This document shows, one piece after another, positions 1 through 9,238 of a stretch of DNA of 64,000 bases (within the stretch, counting starts at the first letter, position 1; each line of letters begins with the position of its first letter). The notes beneath the pieces were generated by a model. The model saw nothing but the letters and a program-made list of their open reading frames with translations. It had not been told where the DNA came from and ran no database searches. Both the position numbers and the translations under genes were made by a program. The stretch is from JAIRVZ01 sp031553415 (GTDB lineage Bacteria > Bacteroidota > Bacteroidia > Bacteroidales > Azobacteroidaceae), in assembly GCA_031553415.1 (NCBI GenBank), contig JAVBLO010000006.1, positions 11,080 through 75,079 of the forward strand, in the 5' to 3' direction.

Positions 1-3000
1 CTGACCGTTTGCTCCAGCCTGAACCGTGACTTTTGCATTTCCATTGATTCTCAATGTAAAATTATTCCTTAAATTGAAATTCAAACCTTCATGATCGTAT
101 GTACATATATTTGGCAAATCAACAATCACATCATCACCGTTTACCAGAATAATATCCCTGTTAATAGATTGGTAAGACAGATAAACAGGAACACTTTGGC
201 TATAAGGCAATGTATTTTCCAGAATATCCAGTTTATTGTATGACAAATTCAATTCTTTCAATTTTCCAAAACTGGCAATCGTAGATGGAATTAATCCTGA
301 TAACTGATTGTTGTTCAGGTACAGATATTCGATACTTTTCATTCCGCCTAATTCTTTCGGAATACTTCCCGTTAATTGATTGTTTGAAAGGTTCAATTTT
401 TGCAAATTTGTTAATTGTCCTAATTCGTCAGGAATACTCCCTGAAAAATGGCAGTAAGATAAATCAAGCACTTTCAATTGGCTCAGATTTCCCAAAGATG
501 CAGGAATATTTCCTTCAAAATATTTATACATATATCCATAACTGGGTTCATATTGATAAGAGGAATTATTAGATAAATTCAACTCCTGTAAATAAGACAG
601 ATTACTCAATTCACTTGGTAAATTTCCATACAATCTGTTATCGGGAAGATTAAGTTTGGTAATATGCCCGTTTTCCATTGAAACTCCATACCAGGCTCCT
701 TCATGCAGATTATTTTCAGAAATATCCCATTTATTATGCCAAGTTTCGCCATGAGTAGAATTATATAAGGCAATTAACGCTTCATATTCTTCTTCCGGAA
801 TGCGAGGCAGATTAATTGTAATGGTATCATAATACAGTACAGTATAACTGGCAGTTCCCTCAACCTGGCGGAAAGATACAGATTGTCCTTTTTTCAGACC
901 TGATAAATAAGAATGAGGTATTGTTAAATTTCCCTGAGTATCAGGAGTAATATTATCTCCTGTTACATTATTGTTTATCCGTACTTCAAACTTGTTTGTA
1001 GCCTGGAAATTCTTAGCGCTGTGATTATATAAAGTAATCTGGGGTAAAGGAATCACAATATCATTTCCTTCATAATGTAATGTGTCTAAAGAAATAGACT
1101 GGTAACCGATATTAAAACTCCAATAGTAAGAAACATCAGGAAGAGGAGCCTCCACATCTTCCAAATTATTATTGGTAAAATTCAGAGAAGACAGTTGCGT
1201 CAGATTATTCAATGCAGGGATAGTACCCGACAACTGATTGTTGGATAATTCCAATTGGTTTAATATAACCAAACTGTTAAATGATGCAGGGATAGAACCG
1301 CTTAACAGGTTATTCCTTACATTCAGATTCTGTAAAGAGGTCAAATTTCCTAATGCATCCGGAATATTTCCATTAAGCTGGTTGTTGTATAAATTCAAAT
1401 CCTTCAAATTCACCAGATTACCTAATTCTGCAGGAATATTTCCGGTAAAATGGTTATCATTCAGGCTTAAAGATTTCAAATTACTTAAATTGCCTATGGA
1501 AGCAGGAATTGCCCCTTCAAGATAATGTGTATCATACCAACCATAGCTGTAATTATTACTGCTCAGATTCAATTCTCTCAAATAAGCCAGATTACCAATT
1601 TCTTCGGGAAGAGTTCCATGCAATCCATTAGAAGGCAGGTTAATTTTTGTTACATGGCTATTTTCGATAGTTATGCCATACCAGGCGCCCTCGTGTAAAT
1701 TATTTTCAGAAACATCCCACTTATTAAACCATAACTCTCCATGAGTGGAATTATACAAGGCAACCAAAGCATTATACTCTACATCCGGAATATGGGGTAT
1801 ATTAATTTCAACCGTATCATATAATAATGTAGTATAATATGATGTTCCTTCAATCTGCCGTAAAGATACAGGTTGCCCTTTTCTCAAGCTTGAAAAATAC
1901 GAAGCCGGTATTGTCAGATGTCCCTGAACATCTGTAGCGACAAAATCTTCTATTTTTGAACCATTTATCAAGACTTCAAAGCGGTTAGTCGCATTGAAAT
2001 TTTTGGCATCATGGTTGTATAACGTGATACGTGGCAAAGAAACCACGACATCACTTCCGGTATAATGTAATGTATCTATTGATAAAGATTGATAACCAAT
2101 ATTAAAGCCCCAATAGTAAGAGGTGTTTGGCAGAGGAACTTCCAAATCACTCAAATGATTATTGGAAATATTCAAAGAAGACAGTTGAGTTAAATTATTC
2201 AATGCAGGAACAGTTCCCGACAATTGATTGTTATATAACTCTAATTGTTTTAATACGGTTAAATTATTTAATGAAGCAGGAATAACACCTGCCAATTGGT
2301 TATATCCTAAATTAAGATTCTGTAAAGCAGTTAAACTACCCAAAGCATCCGGTATACTCCCTGTAAACAAATTATTGTTCAAATATAAATCCTGTAAGTT
2401 TGCTAAATTCCCTAATTCGGCCGGAATATTTCCGGAGAACCGGTTTCCACTCAAATTCAATGATTCTAAATTGCTTAAATTGCCTAAAGATGCAGGAATA
2501 TTTCCTTCCGGATAACGGGTGTCGTACCAACCATAGTAATAACTATTATTGCTCAGGTTTAATTCTCTCAAATAAGTCAGGTTGCCGATTTCTTCCGGCA
2601 AGCTGCCATACAATCCATTGCTTTCCAAATTAAGTTTTGTGACATGTCCGTCTTCAATGGTTATTCCATACCAGACGCCTTCGTGAAGATTGTTTTGTGA
2701 AACATCCCATTTATTATACCATGTTTCGCCATGAGCTGAATTATATAAAGCCACCAGCGCCTGGTATTCAATATCCGGGATATTGGATGTTGCAATCTTA
2801 ACTGTATCATAAGCAAGAATAGTCCCGGATGCAGTTCCATTTATCTGACAAACAGAAACAGGTTGTCCTTTACCTAAATTGGCCAAAAAAGAAGATGGGA
2901 TTGTTATTTTACCTTCTTCATTTGCAGATATATTACTTCCCACTTTTGAATTATTTACCCTCACTTCAAAACTATTGACAGCATTGAAATTCTTGCTGTA

Positions 3001-4560
3001 ATAATCGTACAAACATATCCTTGGAAGTGAAATAATGATATCGTTTCCATTATAATGCAATGTGTCAAGCGATATGGATTGATTGCCTAAACTGAAACTC
3101 CATCCAAATGGTGCATTGGGAAGAATAGCTTCTATATCTTCCAATTGATTATTTGAAAGATATAACCCATCCAATTTAGTAAGGTTACTCAAAGAAGGCA
3201 CTATTCCTGACAACAAATTATTATCCAGGGAGAAACCTATCAACTCTGTCAATTTATTGAATTCAGGCAAAATTGTTCCGGTCAATTTATTATGTCCCAG
3301 GTAAAGATACTTTAGAGTCAATAAATTTGTTATCGTTACCGGAATATTCCCGGACAATTGGTTATATGACAAATCTACCGTTATTACACCCGGCAGATTG
3401 CTTAACTCAGCAGGAATATTTCCTGATAGTTGGTTATTATTCAGGCTTAAATATTCCATGCTGACAAGGTTACCTAAAGAACCGGGAATTTCTCCTGTTA
3501 TATAATAACTTGTATAATAAGTGCCGTACCCATTATGCGATAAATTCAATTCTTTCAAATAAGTCAAGTTGCCGATTTCTGGAGGTAAATTTCCATAAAG
3601 TCCATTGTCTTGTAAATTTAGCTTGGTTATATGTCCATTCTCCAGACTAACTCCATACCAGGCTCCTTTATGTAAATTATTCTGAGATATATCCCATTTA
3701 TTATACCATGTTTCACCATGTAAAGCATTATAAATAGCAACCAATGCCTCATATTCATTATCAGGAACCCGTGGCAATTCTATTTTGATGTTCTGAAATG
3801 TAATCTTGGTACCGGACGCATCCCCTTCATACTGTTGCAGATAAACATTCTGGGATGTTCTCAGGTCTAACAAAACAGATGCCGGAATAGTCAGAGTGCC
3901 ATACTCTGAAGCCGTATGAAAATCTCCCCTTTGTGAATTATCTATGTATAACCTGAACCTATTCGCAGCGTTGAAATTTTTATTTGAATGATTATACGTA
4001 CAAATCTGAGGCAAATCTATGGAAACATCGTTTCCTTTAAACCTTAGAGTATCAATTGTAATTGACTGGTTGGTTAAATTAAATCCACTATCCCACCAAT
4101 ATACAGGAGTAACCGTGGGCAGGGCGGCAATCATATTTTTCAACTGGTTCTGATTTAAATATAATGATTGTAATTTAGTCAGACCCCTCAAATCAGGTAT
4201 AGTTCCCGACAATTGGTTATTCCGTAATTCCAATTGTAGCAGGCTTGTTAAATTATTAAGGGAAGCTGGCATTGAACTGGTAAGCTGGTTACCTGATAAT
4301 ATTAATTTTTGAAGATAAGGTAAATTTTGTATAGATGCCGGAATAGTTCCCCGCAGGTAATTGTCTGATAAATTTATTTCGGTAACATGTCCGAGAGAAA
4401 CTTTCACTCCATACCAATTTCCCTCATGAACATTATTTTGGGATATATTATTCCACTTATTTTTCCAACCGGTTCCGGCAGTGGCGTTATACAAGTCTAC
4501 CAATGCCTGATATTCTTCAGATGGTATTTGAGGTTCAACAGGAATTATTTTGAAATCGTA
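1..4560 (-). repeat. Five tandem LRR modules, period about 0.77-0.99 kb
   Basis: The HEGxWYG motif recurs near 4420, 3655, 2680, 1690 and 700. The spacing is about 765, 975, 990 and 990 bp. The last three modules are most alike in both protein and DNA, for example the LNNLTQLSSLN segment and the VPVSLRQ-type linker. This suggests recent in-frame duplication of one whole module (LRR block plus linker). Repeats this long and similar can recombine and change the protein's length. Confidence 0.85.
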
Positions 4561-5328
4561 TACATACAATCCTCCGCCACCATTGGCTGTAATTCCAATT
4601 TGTCCTGTGGCTTTTGTTGTATAAGTTATTTTTTCAGCATAGTTGCTAACAGCTCCTGTCGTTACAGCTTTAACAGAATCTCCGTTCACTGTAAATTTTA
4701 TGTTTCTTGCAGCCCCACCAGAAGGTGCCACATAAACCTCGACAGTTGTTCCTGAAAGATAAGACGATACCGTCCGGAATCCGGTACCGGTATTTCTTAA
4801 ATATGTTCTTCCCGCCATCTGGAAAGGAAGTTCAGATTTATTGGCAGGTTCCTGGTTACTCCCGGCAAATTCCACCATGTTGCCGGATGTGGCGTTGAAG
4901 AAAACTAAATCTCCGACTATTGTTCCTGATGTGCCGGGATCGAAACTACCTTTATTTTGGTACGCAGATTCCAGGAAAGTAACATGGAGAGGCTCTCCTG
5001 ATAGATTGTTCCACAAACTCGCCCATGTTTCAACAACATCATTAGAAGAATAGACTCTATCGGATATTTCAACTCCTTTGGAATCTTTTTCAACATACGC
5101 CCATTCCGGTCCGGAACAATACTTATATCCCTGTGAAGTATTAGCAGCCGGATTTTCATAATAATATTCCGTTGCTGAAGATTTGGTCATTTCCGAGAAT
5201 GTCCAATTATTAAAATCGCCTGCTATAAAACAAGCGTTTGTCCCGGAAGGGACTGTCACCGTATACTTTAATGCTTTCGCCGGAAATGCAATAAAGCATA
5301 TCAAGAGGAGTAACGATAGCTTTTTCAT
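1..5328 (-). CDS. Giant secreted leucine-rich-repeat protein, 3' part beyond window
   Basis: One uninterrupted reading frame of 1776 codons runs from the ATG at 5328 to the left edge. I checked the frame at about 4400, 2640, 1680, 660 and 1 and saw no shift. Residues 1-19 are a signal peptide (MKKLSLLLLICFIAFPAKA). Residues about 20-95 contain FIAGDFNNW, resembling the E-set/glycogen-binding-like domains of Bacteroidota surface proteins. Residues about 110-255 look like a beta-sandwich. From about residue 265, five modules follow, each opening with an EYxALVxLYN..WxNKW segment, then HEGxWYG, plant-type LRRs of the form IPxxLGNLxxLxxLNLSxN, and a beta-rich linker. Such proteins are usually surface-exposed binding proteins; the ligand is unknown. 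The C-terminus, where an anchoring or T9SS signal would lie, is outside the window. Probably co-transcribed with the HTH gene 58 bp upstream. Confidence 0.93.
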   Translation of the reverse strand, partial: MKKLSLLLLICFIAFPAKALKYTVTVPSGTNACFIAGDFNNWTFSEMTKSSATEYYYENPAANTSQGYKYCSGPEWAYVEKDSKGVEISDRVYSSNDVVETWASLWNNLSGEPLHVTFLESAYQNKGSFDPGTSGTIVGDLVFFNATSGNMVEFAGSNQEPANKSELPFQMAGRTYLRNTGTGFRTVSSYLSGTTVEVYVAPSGGAARNIKFTVNGDSVKAVTTGAVSNYAEKITYTTKATGQIGITANGGGGLYVYDFKIIPVEPQIPSEEYQALVDLYNATAGTGWKNKWNNISQNNVHEGNWYGVKVSLGHVTEINLSDNYLRGTIPASIQNLPYLQKLILSGNQLTSSMPASLNNLTSLLQLELRNNQLSGTIPDLRGLTKLQSLYLNQNQLKNMIAALPTVTPVYWWDSGFNLTNQSITIDTLRFKGNDVSIDLPQICTYNHSNKNFNAANRFRLYIDNSQRGDFHTASEYGTLTIPASVLLDLRTSQNVYLQQYEGDASGTKITFQNIKIELPRVPDNEYEALVAIYNALHGETWYNKWDISQNNLHKGAWYGVSLENGHITKLNLQDNGLYGNLPPEIGNLTYLKELNLSHNGYGTYYTSYYITGEIPGSLGNLVSMEYLSLNNNQLSGNIPAELSNLPGVITVDLSYNQLSGNIPVTITNLLTLKYLYLGHNKLTGTILPEFNKLTELIGFSLDNNLLSGIVPSLSNLTKLDGLYLSNNQLEDIEAILPNAPFGWSFSLGNQSISLDTLHYNGNDIIISLPRICLYDYYSKNFNAVNSFEVRVNNSKVGSNISANEEGKITIPSSFLANLGKGQPVSVCQINGTASGTILAYDTVKIATSNIPDIEYQALVALYNSAHGETWYNKWDVSQNNLHEGVWYGITIEDGHVTKLNLESNGLYGSLPEEIGNLTYLRELNLSNNSYYYGWYDTRYPEGNIPASLGNLSNLESLNLSGNRFSGNIPAELGNLANLQDLYLNNNLFTGSIPDALGSLTALQNLNLGYNQLAGVIPASLNNLTVLKQLELYNNQLSGTVPALNNLTQLSSLNISNNHLSDLEVPLPNTSYYWGFNIGYQSLSIDTLHYTGSDVVVSLPRITLYNHDAKNFNATNRFEVLINGSKIEDFVATDVQGHLTIPASYFSSLRKGQPVSLRQIEGTSYYTTLLYDTVEINIPHIPDVEYNALVALYNSTHGELWFNKWDVSENNLHEGAWYGITIENSHVTKINLPSNGLHGTLPEEIGNLAYLRELNLSSNNYSYGWYDTHYLEGAIPASIGNLSNLKSLSLNDNHFTGNIPAELGNLVNLKDLNLYNNQLNGNIPDALGNLTSLQNLNVRNNLLSGSIPASFNSLVILNQLELSNNQLSGTIPALNNLTQLSSLNFTNNNLEDVEAPLPDVSYYWSFNIGYQSISLDTLHYEGNDIVIPLPQITLYNHSAKNFQATNKFEVRINNNVTGDNITPDTQGNLTIPHSYLSGLKKGQSVSFRQVEGTASYTVLYYDTITINLPRIPEEEYEALIALYNSTHGETWHNKWDISENNLHEGAWYGVSMENGHITKLNLPDNRLYGNLPSELSNLSYLQELNLSNNSSYQYEPSYGYMYKYFEGNIPASLGNLSQLKVLDLSYCHFSGSIPDELGQLTNLQKLNLSNNQLTGSIPKELGGMKSIEYLYLNNNQLSGLIPSTIASFGKLKELNLSYNKLDILENTLPYSQSVPVYLSYQSINRDIILVNGDDVIVDLPNICTYDHEGLNFNLRNNFTLRINGNAKVTVQAGANGQ

Positions 5329-5386
5329 GACATTATTATTTATATATTTCTCTTTTTAACCAACAGACATTGCCAAATGCATGAAC

Positions 5387-5749
5387 TTACTTCTTCTCCT
5401 CACCCGCCTTCCCTTTCAATTGACAATAATCACAAAAATTCTTTTCCTGAAAAATCGCTTTTATAAGTGCAATACTTGAATCTACACTTTTAGCATCCAA
5501 TTCTTTGCCCAATTCTCCTGCAATAATGGAAAAAATATTCTGGCCCAATGCTTTGCCGAATCTTTTTATAATAAATGTATCTATGTCTTTCTTTTTATAG
5601 ATTTTATAAAGATTATTCGGACTCGTACCTAACTGCCGGGCTATATCGGCAGTAGATTTCTCCGATTTCTTCACCTGACTCCATAATAGCTGTCCGACAT
5701 GTATCTCCAAAATTTCTTTCGGGTTGTCTTTCTTTAATGGTGTATACAT
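5387..5749 (-). CDS. Small helix-turn-helix regulator
   Basis: The product is 120 residues. Residues about 30-75 form an HTH of the XRE-like type: STADIARQLGTSPNNLYKIY has the helix-turn-helix spacing, and the following segment (IIKRFGKALGQNIF) resembles the rest of a phage-repressor-like bundle. The C-terminus has a CDYC pair and a charged tail. The gene lies directly upstream of the giant LRR gene on the same strand with a 58-bp gap, so it may control that gene and itself. No effector domain is visible and no specific family name can be given. The start at 5749 is the only ATG before the HTH. Confidence 0.8.
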   Translation of the reverse strand: MYTPLKKDNPKEILEIHVGQLLWSQVKKSEKSTADIARQLGTSPNNLYKIYKKKDIDTFIIKRFGKALGQNIFSIIAGELGKELDAKSVDSSIALIKAIFQEKNFCDYCQLKGKAGEEKK

Positions 5750-5760
5750 TTTAGGTACTA

Positions 5761-5768
5761 CAAAATTA
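5761..5768 (-). promoter_or_regulatory. Candidate -7 element for the HTH-LRR unit
   Basis: Read on the minus strand this is TAATTTTG, matching the Bacteroidota -7 consensus TAnnTTTG. It lies only 12 bp before the HTH start codon, so the leader would be very short. A TTTG at 5797-5794 could be the -33 element, but its spacing of 25 bp is long. Confidence 0.4.
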
Positions 5769-5821
5769 AGTCATTAATATTTTATAAATTTTCAAAATCA
5801 CTGTAAATACGGATAATCAAT

Positions 5822-5838
5822 GTATCCATTAAGGATAC
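5822..5838. promoter_or_regulatory. Small palindrome upstream of the HTH gene, possible operator
   Basis: GTATCC-ATTAA-GGATAC is a perfect 6-bp inverted repeat with a 5-bp spacer, 73 bp upstream of the HTH start codon. Position and symmetry fit a regulator binding site, but no second copy was seen. Confidence 0.3.
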
Positions 5839-6140
5839 GATAAAATATACATCTTGATTCTGCGTGCCAGGGATTTTGACTTTTGTATGTTATAAAATGA
5901 CGGTCAAATGTAGTTTGAGTAAAAGAAAAAAGGTGTTTACATGTATATACAAGCAATACTTAATTATTTGCACCAATTTTATAACCAATTAATAATCAAT
6001 CGATTTCTCAATTCAAATATGTTAAAAAAGGTATTTTGACTTGGTTAATAACGAATGTGAAGGATTTAGTTCAGATAAATAAATAGATAAATAAAACGAT
6101 TACCGGATATTGTACCTAACGCCGTGAAGCGGCAATTTAA

Positions 6141-6283
6141 TTCAGCCCAATGGCAACGCCTTGGGTAAAAATATTGCTACAAGCCTCTGCGTCCTGAAAG
6201 GACAAATGAATATTAAGTTGGACTTTCAGCCCTCTGAGGATTTATTTGTAATTCAAAACCCAAGGCGTTGCCATTGGGCTGAA
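6141..6283. repeat. REP-like palindromic element bounded by 26-bp inverted repeats
   Basis: The segments 6141-6166 and 6258-6283 are exact reverse complements over 26 bp. Each arm is itself a hairpin (CCCAA-T-GGC-AAC-GCC-TTGGG). The interior holds a second hairpin, GTCC-TGAAA-GGAC, followed by AAATGAATATT. The layout (hairpin, AAATGAATA-like spacer, second GC-rich block) resembles the element at 43197-43243. No transposase is encoded, so this is a non-autonomous dispersed repeat or a footprint of one. Confidence 0.75.
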
Positions 6284-6383
6284 ATAAATCAGGCTTTCAG
6301 CCTATTAGCAATTTATCTGATAATCATTTTTATTTCCCTTTGAAAAATATTTCCGAACAACAACAATCACTATAAACACCTAT

Positions 6384-6415
6384 ATTCAAGATAATTAAAA
6401 ATATTAATCTTGAAT
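6384..6415. repeat. Inverted repeat upstream of the small secreted peptide gene
   Basis: ATTCAAGAT at 6384-6392 and ATCTTGAAT at 6407-6415 are a perfect 9-bp inverted repeat with a 14-bp AT-rich loop. It lies 124 bp before the peptide gene. It could be an operator or a weak terminator; it is not followed by a T-run on the plus strand. Confidence 0.35.
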
Positions 6416-6539
6416 CAAAGAGCACCTACTAACCAAAATTTATTTACTACCCCTGTTACTTTTCCCCGACATCTGGAATTGAAGATTAGAACGCCAATCA
6501 GAAAGGACTGGCAATTATTAATCTTTAATTATTTATCTT

Positions 6540-6770
6540 ATGAAAAAGATGTTTTTATTGGCAGCGTTAGCAATTTGCGCTGTGGTTACTATGAGTGAGA
6601 GTGGGCAATCTGAAAAGATTGGAAGTATTAACAACGTGTCTGGAAATGGCAGTGTATTATTGAGTGAAATAATACCAGGAATATTAAAACCAAGGCCTAG
6701 ACAACCTACTATCACTTTCGAATTCAATGATAATATTATTGTTGAAGAGACAGACTTAATTGCCGCTTAG
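6540..6770 (+). CDS. Small secreted peptide, unknown function
   Basis: The product is 76 residues with an N-terminal signal peptide (MKKMFLLAALAICAVV) and a mature part of about 58 residues. The middle has the basic, proline-rich patch KPRPRQP (residues 50-56). The end is acidic (IIVEETDLIAA). I recognise no family. It stands alone, with its own terminator at 6790-6823, just upstream of the regulator/sigma/CHAT operon. Metacaspases cut after Arg or Lys, so the patch could be a cleavage site for the neighbouring proteases; this is speculation. The signal peptide and the terminator directly behind it support a real gene. Confidence 0.65.
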   Translation: MKKMFLLAALAICAVVTMSESGQSEKIGSINNVSGNGSVLLSEIIPGILKPRPRQPTITFEFNDNIIVEETDLIAA

Positions 6771-6789
6771 TGCACATCAATTAGGAAAT

Positions 6790-6823
6790 GAACAAGAGTG
6801 TCAAAAATTTAGCACTCTTGTTC
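6790..6823 (+). terminator. Rho-independent terminator after the peptide gene
   Basis: GAACAAGAGTG (6790-6800) pairs perfectly with CACTCTTGTTC (6813-6823), an 11-bp stem with a 12-nt loop, followed by the T-rich tail TGTTTATTTTTATT. It lies 20 bp after the peptide stop codon and separates that gene from the next operon. Confidence 0.8.
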
Positions 6824-6869
6824 TGTTTATTTTTATTACACTTATACAAAATTTAATGAAGAAATATTA

Positions 6870-6877
6870 TAATTTTG
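6870..6877 (+). promoter_or_regulatory. Candidate -7 element of the TPR-HTH / sigma / CHAT operon
   Basis: TAATTTTG matches the Bacteroidota -7 consensus and lies 28 bp before the ATG at 6906, just behind the peptide terminator. No TTG stands at the usual upstream distance, so the -33 element is weak or absent. That would fit a promoter needing an activator or an alternative sigma factor. Confidence 0.4.
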
Positions 6878-6905
6878 AAGCATTAAACATAATTTTAAAC
6901 ATACA

Positions 6906-8663
6906 ATGGTTCTTAAACATAAAAATTTATTAATTGGAGGCATTCTTAGTGTTTTCCCTATTTTATATTTCTTAAATTTAACACTAAATACGAACAAACA
7001 TATTCAATCTTACAAATATGTCAGTAGTTGTTTAGATCATTCTGAATATTATATTGAAGTACAAAATTACACATATGCTAAAAATTACTTGGATTCAGCT
7101 GCCTTATATATTGAAAGAATAAATGACCCTTCACTCTCAGCTCTATATTACCAACTTTTAGGAGATTACTATAATTATAAAAGAGAAGAGCTTAAAGCAC
7201 ACAATTCCTATTATAAAGCAATTGAACTCTACGAAAAAGCTGGAATAAAATACCAACAAAGTACCATATATAACAATATAGCCTTTTCCTATTTACAAAA
7301 ACAGGACACCTCAGCACTAAAGAAAATTTTAGAACAAATGGCACCAATATGTTCAAAACAAATTGATAAAATAATATTATATAATCTTACAGCACACTAC
7401 TATAATGGTTTATATAAAAAAAATAATAAACAATTAGAACTCTTAGATTCGATAATTTTATACGAGAAAAAGGCTATTTTTACTTTCGAAAATTTATCTG
7501 AACAACAAAAATCTGAATTTAATATCTCTCATAACTATATCATGTTGACCGATAATTTGATAAAAAAAGAAAATTATAATTTAGATACAGTAACCTATTA
7601 TCTCGAAAAAGCAAAACAATGGGCTAACCCTCTCGACACTTCCATGATTGTAAACTGCTATTGGGTAGAAGGTGAAATAGCATTTAAATCTAAAAAATTA
7701 TATGAAGCAAAAGATATCTTTGAAAAACAATTGACGCTGATAAACAATTGGTCAAACAAGGGTAATCTTTCCATATACTCGTATATCTACGACCGCCTAT
7801 CACAAATCTCTGAATCACAAAAGGATTATGCCGCCGCCATGGAATATGAACGGAAAAAAATTGCTTGCCTAAACGAAATTCATGATGCGGAAAAATACCG
7901 AACCATTACCGAGTTAAATGCAAAATATGAATCGGATAAAAAAGACCAGAAAATAGCATATCAAAACAATGTTAAATGGCTTTATTTGGGTATTTGTTTA
8001 TTAAGTTTTGTTTCTTTCTTCTTTATTTTCCGGTGGATGCTCTCCCGTAAAAAAGCGGCCGATTCACGGCTCCAAATCATGCAAATGGAGAAAAATGAAA
8101 TCGAATTGCAAAAGCAACTACAAGAGGAACAACTCAAAAAAGTGGAACTCGAAAAATATGAAGTTCTTTTAGATAACCATTTTAAAGGTTTGAAAATTTC
8201 GGAAATGGATGAAGCTATGTTTTTCTTGCAAAATGAACAGCAAAATTTGATTATACAGATTCATGAATTTTCTGAAAGAGTCAATCACTATGAACAAAGC
8301 AAACAGAATGAACCGGGAACTAATATAAAAGACCCCTATTTTTCAAAGCTTGTTCATGAAATATATAATGCAATCAACAAAAGATTGGATACTGCTGAAG
8401 AACGGCACGATTATATCGAAGCGCTCCGGTCTGTTAACGACAATTTTTTCCTGAACCTGAAAAAAGAATACCGGGGAAAAGATTTATCGGTGATAAATAT
8501 AAAATATTGTATTAGTTTTGCTACCGGAATGGACAACCACCATGTTGCCGAATGTTTATGTGTCGAGCACCGCAGTGTGCACATGGCAAGGCATCGTTTA
8601 AGGAAAAATTTCAACATTGATGACAAAATGGATTTCAACCTGTTTTTAAAGCAATTAATCTGA
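6906..8663 (+). CDS. Membrane TPR protein with C-terminal LuxR-like HTH
   Basis: The product is 585 residues. A hydrophobic segment at about 9-27 and a second at about 357-378 (WLYLGICLLSFVSFFFIFRW) place the region between them outside the inner membrane. That region carries several TPR-like helices. After the second membrane segment come a charged coiled coil (about 380-430) and a C-terminal HTH at about 538-572, with VAECLCVEHRSVHMARHRLR resembling LuxR/GerE recognition helices. This TPR-membrane-HTH design is a known class of one-component sensors in Bacteroidota. The stop overlaps the sigma factor start by one base (TGATG), so the two are translationally coupled. It probably senses something periplasmic and controls this operon or the peptide gene; the ligand is unknown. 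Confidence 0.85.
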   Translation: MVLKHKNLLIGGILSVFPILYFLNLTLNTNKHIQSYKYVSSCLDHSEYYIEVQNYTYAKNYLDSAALYIERINDPSLSALYYQLLGDYYNYKREELKAHNSYYKAIELYEKAGIKYQQSTIYNNIAFSYLQKQDTSALKKILEQMAPICSKQIDKIILYNLTAHYYNGLYKKNNKQLELLDSIILYEKKAIFTFENLSEQQKSEFNISHNYIMLTDNLIKKENYNLDTVTYYLEKAKQWANPLDTSMIVNCYWVEGEIAFKSKKLYEAKDIFEKQLTLINNWSNKGNLSIYSYIYDRLSQISESQKDYAAAMEYERKKIACLNEIHDAEKYRTITELNAKYESDKKDQKIAYQNNVKWLYLGICLLSFVSFFFIFRWMLSRKKAADSRLQIMQMEKNEIELQKQLQEEQLKKVELEKYEVLLDNHFKGLKISEMDEAMFFLQNEQQNLIIQIHEFSERVNHYEQSKQNEPGTNIKDPYFSKLVHEIYNAINKRLDTAEERHDYIEALRSVNDNFFLNLKKEYRGKDLSVINIKYCISFATGMDNHHVAECLCVEHRSVHMARHRLRKNFNIDDKMDFNLFLKQLI

Positions 8664-9238
8664 TGAATATGAAAGTAAACGATGAACTAAGCCCTTTCCT
8701 TTCCGATAAAAAACCGAATAAGGAAATTGAGAAACTGTATGATACCTACAGGGAACAATTCATAGGATTTGCCCGCAAATACTTTCCTGAAGTTGATAAA
8801 GAGACGGTTATTGATATTTATCAGGAAAGCTTCTTTGCTTTATATAAATGTATCCGGGATGGTAAATTAACGGCAGAAAAATTGACTGTGTCACTTAAAA
8901 CGTATCTATTCGCCATAGGAAAAAACGGATTATTAAGATATATCAGGGATGAAAAAGAAAAAGCTGATCTAACCGAAAATATACTTATAGATGTGAACAA
9001 TGCGTTCGGAACTGAATGGCAGGAAATAATCAACCGGTTTGTTGCAGAATTGGATGAACCCTGTAACCTCACACTTACCTTGTTTTATTTCGAGCGTAAA
9101 AGTCTTAAGGAAATCGGGGAACTGATGGGATACAAAAGCGAACAGGTTGCTAAAAACAAACGCTTGTCGTGTATGGAAAAACTCAAACGGATGATTAAAG
9201 GATTGTATAACAAAGAAGATTTTTTCGATTATGAATAA
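8663..9238 (+). CDS. ECF-type sigma-70 family RNA polymerase sigma factor
   Basis: The product is 191 residues, the usual length of an extracytoplasmic-function sigma factor. Region 2 is at about residues 24-95 (LYDTYREQFIGFARKYFP ... DIYQESFFALYK). Region 4 is at about 135-180 (LTLFYFERKSLKEIGELMGY with the HTH after it). It overlaps the upstream TPR-HTH gene by one base and the downstream anti-sigma-like gene by 8 bases. It should direct RNA polymerase to a specific regulon; candidates are the two converging operons of this locus. The sequence does not show which promoters it reads. Confidence 0.92.
   Translation: MNMKVNDELSPFLSDKKPNKEIEKLYDTYREQFIGFARKYFPEVDKETVIDIYQESFFALYKCIRDGKLTAEKLTVSLKTYLFAIGKNGLLRYIRDEKEKADLTENILIDVNNAFGTEWQEIINRFVAELDEPCNLTLTLFYFERKSLKEIGELMGYKSEQVAKNKRLSCMEKLKRMIKGLYNKEDFFDYE

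Larger units (their letters stand above)
5750..6539. other. 790-bp non-coding stretch with several inverted repeats
   Basis: No convincing gene lies here. The short open frame at 6161-6343 falls inside the palindromic repeat element and is an accident. The stretch holds the HTH promoter candidate, a small palindrome at 5822-5838, the repeat element at 6141-6283 and a hairpin at 6384-6415. The rest is AT-rich with nothing recognisable. Confidence 0.7.

Noticed and set aside
285..5159. Several short plus- and minus-strand open frames within the LRR gene
   Set aside because: They lie on other frames of the continuous LRR gene and repeat with its module period (for example 1238-1525 and 2228-2515), so they are shadows.
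6161..6343. 60-codon open frame
   Set aside because: It lies inside the palindromic repeat element and has no signal, domain or start context.
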